Notes under the pieces: model-generated
What the model was told of the DNA's origin: nothing
The model's input: only the letters and a program-made list of their open reading frames with translations
Databases searched by the model: none
Position numbers and translations under genes: made by a program
Assembly (NCBI GenBank): GCA_963966185.1
Contig: CAWZYM010000183.1
Coordinates: forward strand, 146,501-210,500
DNA from: Rhabditoides inermis
Taxonomy: Eukaryota; Nematoda; Chromadorea; Rhabditida; Rhabditidae
Reading direction: 5' to 3'
DNA: 64,000 nt
In this document: positions 55,972 through 64,000 of the stretch, piece after piece
Position numbering within the stretch: the first letter of the stretch is position 1
Layout: each line of letters opens with the position of its first letter

Positions 55972-58900
55972 CTTTATTCATAATTGAGTCAGGTGACATG
56001 AACAATGGGTTGACAATGTAAAAAGCGCACAGTTTGAGACTAGACGAATATTGCGAAATTTGTTGGGTACACTGTGCATTTCGCAATCGCCTGGTGTTGT
56101 GATTGCAAAATGTGTATCAATGTCATGCTGTTGAACAGTTGAACAAGCACTAGCCTTTCACCTTTCGTTTTTTTTTTTTGGAAACTCAAACAAGAAACAC
56201 GTAAATGCGTGCAATGTCCTTTGTCCTGTGTGACTTTGATTTGAATTGTCCAAAGTGTTGACGGTTGATTGTTTGCAGCACGCTGGCGCGGTGCTGTCGG
56301 TGGATGTGTCGTCCGTGTCCGGCCTGCCCTACTCTCACGTGTTCATGGCGGTCAAGACGGACGAGCAGCACGTCAAGCAGGCCTATAAGTGAGTAGGAGA
56401 GGAGAAAAGAGAAGAGGAACTGCACATGGTAGGCGTACCGTATGTACTTTCTGTGGGATGTCGGCGGCGGTTGCTATTGCTGGTTGGCCTTGATGTGGTG
56501 GGGGCGGTGAAGCGTTCATTTTGTGGTTGACCATCTTGTGAGGATAGGGTTTGGGATCGGGATCACTGCGCATTTGCATGTCGTGTAGCTCGTGTGTGTT
56601 GCAGGAACGTGTTGACGTCGGCGGCGCAGCTGGGCATCAAGAAGTTGGCGATGCCCGGACTGGGATGCGGTGAGTTGGGGAAGGGAGGATGATGTATACA
56701 TCACTATGAGAAAGTTATTCCATGTCCAGATCAGTTGACAGTGATTAGCGATGTATAGTATTAGTCACTGGACTAGTTTATGTTATGTGTTGATTGCAGG
56801 CGACCTGAACCTCTCTCCGGCCATCTCTTCGGCTCGCCTGTGCGAGGTGCTCAAGGAGATGCTGCAGGGGACCACCAACCAGCTGGGAGACCTGGAGGTG
56901 GGTGGAATCGGAACGACAGACTTTACTGCTTCCCCCTTCCCTTCTTTCCAGAATCGTGGTAGTGTGCTAGTTAGTAGTTTATCGTGAGATGAGAGAGAGA
57001 GAAAAAAAAAACATAGAGAGATAGAGAGATAGAGAAAGAGAGAAAAAACGAGCTTTTGGGGGAAGGGAGGATGATGTATACATGACTATGAGAAAGTTAT
57101 TCCATGTCCAGATCAGTTGACAGTGATTAGCGATGTATAGTATTAGTCACTGGACTAGTCTTTGTCTTTCAGAAGATTGTGTTGTCCGACATGCAGGATG
57201 CGGTGGTGTGCGCGTTCTGGGACGCATTCAAGGCGGCCGACATCAAAGCGCCCCGTGAGTGGGGGGTACTGTACTCTGAATGGGATTTGGTAGACTAGTG
57301 TGGGATTGGTTAAAGGGAGTGTACACTCTGAATTTCGAAGTTGAGTTAGCACCGGAATTTGAAGAAAAAAAAGAATGAAAATGATGCATCTTTGTCAATT
57401 GTGTCGTGTCGGACTTTGTGTCAGGATCTATAAGTCGGTGAAAAATTCTGTTAAACATTACAAATTAGCATCCATTGGCACCATGCACCAATTTTTTCAC
57501 ATTTCGGTGCTAACTCAATTTCGAAATCCAGAGTGTACACTCCCTTTAGTCCTAGAGAAAGTGACAGTTTTTGTATTCTGAATGGGATACCTGGTACCGT
57601 AGGCGATTCGTGACCTGCGCTTGATTGATCCTGGAATTGAGAGTTTCAAATTGGCGGTAGCTTTTCGCCCCGAGACTTGTCGTCCCGATCGATCGATCGA
57701 TAGTGGGCGGAGCCACAGGGCGCTGGGCTCTTGTCGTATTTCGCAATAGTTGTTGTTGTGGATGCGATCGAAGTGCAGCCGCGAGCCTAACCTCTCCCCC
57801 ACAGTCTCGTACTCTGACGTCATTGCAGCGGCGTTCAATCCGGCCATGTACGCCAAGTTCGCCGAGCTGGTCACAGACGATGCGGACGTGATGGAGGTGA
57901 ATCATGTCCATTCTAATCGGTCACGTTCGTTTCTTTGTCCGCCTCCTTTAATCTAATTGACCCTGTCCAAATGACAACGTCTGCTGTTCGTGTGGTGGAG
58001 TGGACCACGGTTTTTTACACGATGGTTTTTTTTGTTGAGCAGGACAACTGTCCGGTGTGCCTGTGTGGTCTACTGGACGACGCGAATATGTTGGTGGTGC
58101 GGGTGCGCAAATGCGGACATCAGATGCACCTCATGTGCTTCCAGGTGAGTGGGACGTCGAGATCGTGCATGGTATGCATTGGACCGCGTTCGATACATGT
58201 TCCATGATAATTGAAATGCATGCAATCGGTTACTGTAGGACTATCTGCGGTCGGGCAACCGCAAGTGCTGCACCTGCACCGTGTTCTTCGACATACAGGA
58301 GGGCTCGCAGCCCGACGGAGCCACCATGACTGTCAACAAGGTGGGTGGTAGGGGGAGAGGGGGCAGTAGTGAAAGACAGTGAAGAACGAGCACATTAGTA
58401 CACCAATGTGGACGAAGCTGTGGTGGAAAGAAGGCAGCAGATGCCAGCACACTAGTACATGAGATGAGTGATTGCTGTACTATGAGGTGAGGAGTACGTG
58501 TACGTGCCCATCGACGCATTTCGCTGGTGAATGATACATTCGGATGATAAACTGATATCAAAGTACCTGATATCAGAGTCTGATGTCAATTTCAGGTGTC
58601 GGGCGGGGTGGATGGCTTTTCGTGCACGGAGCACTACCGCATCGACTACCATGTTCCGAGCGGAGTGCAGGGAGTGGGTGCACTTTGTACTCTACAGTCC
58701 ACGCAATACTTAGTTCCGCTCGAACACCCCGCATTTGAAAATTGCGCGCGCGCGAAACTTTGAATTCTAATTAAATTGCGTGTTCTCGACGTCTATCGAT
58801 TTCTAGCCGCCTCGCACTCTCTTCACTTTTGCGCTCTCATAGCAATTGATTTCACTGTAACTTCTACCTTTATGAAGTAGCAGTTGTGGTGAAAGAGGGC

Positions 58901-59627
58901 ACTGTTTCTTTCTAAATATTGTAGTGTAGTGGATAGTGTATCAGAGATTTCAGTTGACAGAAAACGTTCTATTAACGGTATTATAACGGTATTATATATT
59001 GTGATTATTGATTGTTGATAGGCTGCCCATGTGCGTCCCGGAAAGGCTTTCACTGGCGGCACCCGACACGCCTACTTGCCCTGCACCCCGGAGGGAGAGC
59101 TGGTGGGTGGAGAGAGAGAGAGAAAAAGAGAGGATGACAGTGACAGTTCCATTGCAGGTGAAGCACCTGTTGGAGAAGGCGTTCATGCACCGTCTCATCT
59201 TCACCGTGGGCGATTCTCTCACAAGTGGAGCCAAGAACGTCGTCACTTGGGCCAACATTCACCACAAGACGAGTCTGACTGGAGGCGCGACGGGGTGAGC
59301 CCGAGTCAACATTGAGGGTACAAAGCCTTGCGTGGTGACTATGTGGTTGATCCGTAGATCCGTAGATCCGTAGATCAGTAGATCAGAGCAAGCTGGCGGT
59401 AATTTTATGCAAAATGTGCGAGTCAGGTCTCACGCAGGCGAGGTGGAGCATCGTATGTAAGCCTAGGTAGATGAGCTAGTGTCAGGTACCGTTCGATTCA
59501 CAGTCAATATGATGTGGGTGTGGCTTTGTGACGTTTCTCTTGCAGCTTTGGCTACCCGGACGCGACGTATCTGGATAGGGTGAAGGACGAGCTGGCGGCC
59601 GCCGGAATCACCCCCGACGTCCTCTGA
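55243..59627 (+). CDS. Macro-RING-Deltex C-terminal (DTC) E3 ligase, copy 4
   Basis: Exons (approx.): 55243-55353, 55525-55638, 55882-55924, 56279-56390, 56605-56670, 56799-56895, 57173-57254, 57805-57896, 58043-58144, 58239-58340, 58596-58675, 59023-59102, 59158-59294, 59546-59627. The macro and RING part resembles copies 2 and 3 (GDLLAHQVDAIVLGACPDVA; CPVCLCGLLDD; CGHQMHLMCF), but after CCTCTVFFD it reads on (IQEGSQPDGATMTVNK) into an intact DTC ([67 protein letters not shown]) and stops at TGA. DTC exons match copy 1 in position and phase. Predicted to ubiquitylate ADP-ribosylated targets or ADP-ribose itself. Introns contain a TTAA MITE and a 95-bp (TA)n-containing insertion. Confidence 0.9.
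55945..56045. mobile_element. Short copy-4-specific insertion
   Basis: About 95-100 bp starting with (TA)n, flanked by CGAATA on both sides (about 55939 and 56044). Copy 3 has one CGAATATTGCGAAATTTG at the same place, so this is an insertion with a 6-bp duplication in copy 4. Confidence 0.65.
57314..57545. mobile_element. TTAA MITE, family 1 (copy B)
   Basis: Shares ends with the 17992-18299 element (AGGGAGTGTACACTCTGAAT...GTGTACACTCCCT), 232 bp long, flanked by TTAA (57310) and TTAG (57546, one change). Located in the intron between exons 7 and 8 of copy 4 and absent from copies 2 and 3. Confidence 0.85.
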
Positions 59628-59639
59628 GGGCTACTGTAG

Positions 59640-60059
59640 CCAAGGGATACGGTATTACGTACTGTAGCCGAGAGATACTGTACTATAGTCTCGTTCACGG
59701 TAGACTGGGAGAGAGGGTTACTGCTCCACCGCTTGTATTATTTTTTTAAATTTATTTCTTGCCTGATTTTGTTTATTGATCTTTTTAATATACCTCCGGT
59801 TTGATTTTGGTTTGTTGAGAACATTTGATGTGCACTAGTGGAGTAGTTTATTGTTATCTTTGATGTTTGGTATAAACTATGTACAGAAGTTTTATGATCT
59901 CCTTTTACTGTGGGCTTATTGGTTACCGTGGACCATATCATATCTGGATATTTTTGGCATTTGCCTTCGTTTCCCTATCTGTCGTCACTGACTTCTACGT
60001 GATTGTTTACTTGCACGGAAATTACTTTTTTTTTTTAAATTACCATGTGCACTGTGTAG
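59640..60059. other. Spacer between copy 4 and the macro-only gene
   Basis: AT-rich. A short part (TTGGTTACCGTGG...CATATC at about 59919) resembles the TTGGTTATGGAAACC...CATATC segment of the conserved spacers, so a decayed fourth spacer may be present. Confidence 0.4.
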
Positions 60060-61124
60060 ATGTCTCGGTTCGACGTCACCTTGCCCCATCTGGAGTTTGA
60101 TCCACTCCGCGTCATTATGGCCGTGGTGGGTGGGAGTACGGTAGCATCGGGGTACTGTTATAGAAACCTTGTGAAATGTACTGTAGTGGGGCGGTAACCC
60201 GCTGTCGGGAGTCGGGTGGTCTTGAATAAACATAGCAATGGAGGAGAGATAGATGGACTGATGTACAGAGTGTTGCAGGGCAACCCGCTGTCGGGTGGCG
60301 TCTCGCTGGGCGGGGAGGTGTTCGTAGTGCCGGTCGACGCGGCCATGTCACACGACACTGGCTTGGCGGCCGAGCTCAAGCTGTGGGCGGGAGATGCATA
60401 TCAAGTGAGTCCATATGTTTGTTCGTTGTTTATCAGCCTGATTCCGACAAACAATGTTAGCATGATGGGTTATCTGGAAGCACACACAATCCTACAGTGG
60501 GGTTTTGGGGCTCCTTGGCTGGAACAGTGCGGCGCGAGTCCTGACTGTTCATGGTGGATGGGCGTGAACGCGCCCCACCGGGAGGTAGTGGAATTCGGTA
60601 GAACATGCCCGCGAGGGGAATCGAACTAGCGATCGTTCACTTAGCAAGCTGTGACGCTGGGCCTGGGCATCCACTTGGCCAACCCGGCCCCAAATCCTAA
60701 CCACTAAATTAGTGGTTAGTCCATATGTGTCAGATTCAACTGTTGCTGGCAAAAGACAAGATCTGAGAAAGTGTCTTTTTTGTATTTTTTTTTTGGATTC
60801 TGAGATCTTCCTCAAGACTTGGTTACAGAAATTATTAATGCAGTTTGACCTCACCTTATGAAGCTCTCATCAAATCGACGTGAGCAACATTTCATCAAAG
60901 ACGAAGCTCCTTGAATATATGTTCATTCCTGTTCAGATGGTGCTGAACGAGATCTCCGCGATGCGGGCGGATAGCGGCCGGCCGGCGGCGCTTGCGGTTG
61001 GAGAAGTGGAGACGGGCGAGTTGTACGAAGTGCACCGACCCGTCGGCGACATGTTCGACCTCCGCCTCTTGCTGGTCAACGCCGGCGAGTGCAACGACGT
61101 CGCGGCCGTGCTCAAGGCGTACGA
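60060..61124 (+). CDS. Macro-domain protein, partial (fifth member)
   Basis: Exons 60060-60125 (ATG; MSRFDVTLPHLEFDPLRVIM), 60279-60404 and 60937-61124, joined in phase by GT-AG introns. Reads GGEVFVVPVDAAMSHDTGLAAELKLWAGDAY, the usual macro-domain order of central strand, polar loop and helix following a GG/TG turn, then VGEVETGELYEV and a C-terminal helix (CNDVAAVLKAYE). The loop VDAAMSHDTGLAAEL is closer to a canonical ADP-ribose pocket than those of copies 2-4. The last exon ends in phase 2 at a GTGAGT donor, so at least one more exon is expected but none was found before the window edge. No RING or DTC seen. Confidence 0.6.
60600..60695 (-). mobile_element. tRNA-derived SINE head
   Basis: Minus strand: GTTGGCCAAGTGGATGC (A box) at about 60682 and TAGTTCGATTCCCC (B box) at about 60630, inside the second intron of the macro-only gene. 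Confidence 0.6.
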
Positions 61125-61150
61125 GTGAGTTGGGCGGACATTACAAGTGA

Positions 61151-61426
61151 CATTATCTTTTAAAAGGACTAACGTAAAAGTATAGTTTGTTTATCCGACG
61201 TAATGCAACAAAAGCTCATGCAGTTTATCAATCGAACTATTAAACAAACCTGCTCTTTCTGCATAATCATTCGTAGGTAATTGTGTCACGTTTGTAAATT
61301 GATATTGACATTTGGATTTAATCAACTTTCAAACGTTAAAAAAACGTTTTCAAACGATCGGAGCAGGTTTGTTCATTATTTCGATTGATAAACTATACTC
61401 TTACGTTAGTCTTTTTAAAAGATAAT
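61151..61426. mobile_element. Inverted-repeat MITE, family 2-like
   Basis: 276-bp palindromic element; CATTATCTTTTAAAAGGACT at the left end recurs inverted at the right end, with arms of about 40 bp. No ORF. Flanking duplication not resolved. Confidence 0.75.
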
Positions 61427-61429
61427 GAA

Positions 61430-64000
61430 TGCACTTTTATTGGATTTCATAGAAATCTATGTTTATCGACTAGCGTGCTTAAATAGCACGTCAGTTTAAC
61501 TAATTTAGTTCTCACAGTCGTTATAATCCAAGACTCTGTCTTGTTTTCGGCTGAGAACAATTGGTACGGCTATATCCTTGTTACTCTCTATGTGAGATAA
61601 ACGCAATACCAACAGAAAAAAATGAGCCACGCGTACCACAACTTCTTTTATGAGCAAAACAATCGGTTTCCCAAACGGTTCTAGTCTAAAATTGTGTAAA
61701 AAGTGTAAAAACTAAGTTCCACAAAATCAAATTGGCTGTTTCACTATCCCCATATCATTCAAAAGTCAATCGAAAAGGCGCAAATCTTTGACCCACTCCC
61801 GGACTCGAACTCCGAAAAGTGCTGCATGCGCGATCGCTATCCACAACACTACATAGCACTAAGGGAGTGCCGCTCGATACGATTGATCAAAGTGACAGAG
61901 CGGGCGGCTGTGAGAAAAAGTGCACTCGCTCTCGGCTAGGGGAGGCCAGTGCGCGTCACCTTGAGCAAGGAGGGGAATAGCTCATGAGAACGCTGTCTTC
62001 CTAGCCTGCGGAGTTACTATTATGGATTATAATGGAAGGAAAGGAACACCCGGAGCCCCACTGTCGTCTATAGTGGTATCTAATTCGAATGGATTATGGA
62101 AAGGAAATCGAATGATTATTGACTGAATATCGATCTAATATCGACTTTCGACCTTCGACCTTCGACCCTACCATCCCCGTTGCTAAACTGTGTTTCTCCC
62201 AGCGCTTAGCCCTTGTGGTGTACCGTATGCACTTGTTGTATAGTCAGGATATAGCGATTCTGGATAAATGATTGATTGATTGATTGAGGGAGCGCGCGCC
62301 TATCTCGCTTCCGAGAAGAGCTAGCAATACCAAAATCGAAACTTAACCATTTTGTAACATCTTGATAACATCTACTAGCATTACGTTGTTGTTCTTGCAA
62401 AGATTCTAAGGGACCTTTCTCTATATCGCCTCTTGCAGATTCTAGCGCGTGACTATTCTTAAAGAAGAACTCCGGGGAAAGAGTCACCGGTCCAAATATT
62501 AGCGCGCCCGGAACCAGATTTTGGCGGGAAACCGCGAGTACGGCAGCCAAGAAAAACGTCCGGGTGTCGCGCGCTAGGATAGCGGGGGACGCGCGAGGTA
62601 ATATCGGGTCGTCACGAGTGATCATTGCGCGACTCCCGGTATTACCCCGCGCGACAATGCGATATTGCCGCGGTATTGTCGCGATATTGTCACGCACGTT
62701 TCTCACTATCGCCTCGCTTCCCATACCTTTCCCCTTTCCATTCTTCATTCAAATTTAGCAAGAATAACAAAATGATTTATTATGTAATGCATTTGTAATA
62801 CAATTCAATACAACCACCATCAGACACATGGCAATAAAGAATACCTAACACGGCAACATGACAACTTCGATATAAGCAATAATGTGGATGGGCTACTCTC
62901 ATAATGCACATTGTAAACGAGATGGACACGTGATCTTGATACTTCCAGATGGCCTTCTGTGGGCTTGAGAAGGTGGGTGAGTACGATGCTTCCTCAGTTG
63001 GTTGTCGGTGTTGATCTGTGTTGTGAGCTTGCATCGAGAGGCACGAGACTGGAGCATTCGTTCTGCAACATACGTAAGTGTAATCAATTCAATCAATACG
63101 AAGCATACTCACCTTCGCATGTTTCGCTCTAAATGGCTCGGTGGTAGTGGTAGAGATCCACTTAGCGGGACCAACTCACTGAAAACAGTTCGTATCAACA
63201 TAAACTAAAAGATACCGTTACGTTTCAGCTTATTAGAAGTGTGAATCAAATTAGCATCTATGTACTGAGCAACGGAATTGAATGAATGAGGTAGCTAAGT
63301 AGCGATCCCAGTATACTAGAGTACGCATGTGACTACACAACATCAATCCAACAGGAAGTACAACATTCACATTGGGGCTCTGAGTAAGCGATATGTACTC
63401 ACAACCATTAGAAACATGAAGTGCAGCACGTCAGTGCGCGCGTTTGGCTTACCGTTTGATGCGGCTGGCATGTGTGAGAGCGGCTACATGATCCGTTCGG
63501 TACGAGCAGTCCACAGTCCTTGTGAACCAGGTGGAGAAGACTGGTGATCTGCAACGCACAACTGACAACATGAGAACAAATCATGACGGGAGTTCTTACT
63601 CAATATACACGAACGCTTGTTCGGACCTCTGCGCTCACCGTTATATCACATTATCTCGTATTTCTCTTACGTTTTCGAGCCTCGATCGCTTTGAACAGAG
63701 GCGAGCATTTGAAGTGCCTCTATCATTCTTCTAACATCCCCAAATCGCTGGGATTGAAATTCGTTAGACTGTTTGCGTGAGACGAGCCGCAGAGGTCCGT
63801 ACAAGCGTTCGGTGCTACCGGGTAGCCTCTTGAAAGAATTACGCCTTCTGATTGCTACGGTAGTGTTAACTGAAGGTTGTAACAGGAAGATTGTATTATC
63901 AGGAATTGCACGAAAAGTATGAATTGGCTGTCATGGGAATACAACCTACTTAAACTTTCACCTTTATCGTAATTCACCCACGTAAGGTCAGGAAAACACA
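61430..64000. other. No gene recognised
   Basis: Apart from the SINE head at 61785 and the inverted dispersed repeat at 62208-62287, no supported coding exon. A small inverted repeat pairs ACGCTTGTTCGGACCTCTG (about 63612) with CAGAGGTCCGTACAAGCGT (about 63790). Confidence 0.4.
61785..61885 (-). mobile_element. tRNA-derived SINE head
   Basis: Minus strand: GTAGTGTTGTGGATAGCG (A-box-like) and GGAGTTCGAGTCCGG (B box) about 45 bp apart. Confidence 0.55.

Noticed and set aside
1..64000. CRISPR arrays, operons, prophage or bacterial insertion sequences
   Set aside because: Introns, splice signals and animal gene families throughout; the direct repeats present are microsatellites, MITEs or gene duplicates.

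Overview
The window is nuclear DNA of a multicellular animal. Genes are split into many short exons (mostly 40-350 bp) by small GT-AG introns, and the recognisable products include lysosomal alpha-mannosidase, cytochrome b5, Deltex-type ubiquitin ligases and a U5 snRNP GTPase pseudogene. Nothing is prokaryotic: there are no operons or Shine-Dalgarno-driven ORFs. The exact phylum cannot be fixed from the sequence; an invertebrate with a compact, transposon- and microsatellite-rich genome fits.

Layout. 1-227: last exons of a secreted PAN/Apple-like protein (+). 792-1561: a Mutator-type inverted-repeat element with a 9-bp target duplication. 2044-6149 (-): a THAP plus DDE (Kolobok-like) transposase gene and, upstream of it, a broken P2X7-C-terminal-like ORF. 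6780-8600: five tandem 425-bp repeats, then a decayed fragment resembling propionyl-CoA carboxylase alpha. 10738-15242 (-): a 17-exon MULE transposase-derived gene that reads in frame from ATG to stop (1077 aa). 15640-16569 (-): an intron-retaining pseudogene of the spliceosomal GTPase EFTUD2/Snu114. 17-23 kb: MITE, Bel/Pao retrotransposon Gag and integrase pieces, with a zinc-finger gene fragment nested in the integrase. 23824-24290 (-): a complete PAN-domain paralog. 24778-37847 (-): lysosomal alpha-mannosidase in about 33 exons, with an F-box gene nested on the opposite strand in one intron and a 1.1-kb hairpin element in another. 39002-40872 (-): cytochrome b5.

41.9-59.6 kb (+) is the most unusual part: four tandem genes encoding macro domain, RING finger and Deltex C-terminal (DTC) domain in one polypeptide. 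The first and fourth copies are full length; the two middle copies stop at the same codon just after the RING and lack the DTC. A fifth, macro-only gene begins at 60060. In vertebrates comparable functions are split between PARP9 (macro) and DTX3L (RING-DTC), so this array looks like a lineage-specific ADP-ribose-reading E3 ligase family. Comparing introns of the four copies reveals empty sites for several mobile elements (TTAA MITEs, tRNA-derived SINE, hairpin element), which dates those insertions after the gene duplications.

Long GA/CT microsatellites, often touching exon borders, produce most of the Ser/Leu- or Arg/Glu-rich spurious ORFs.
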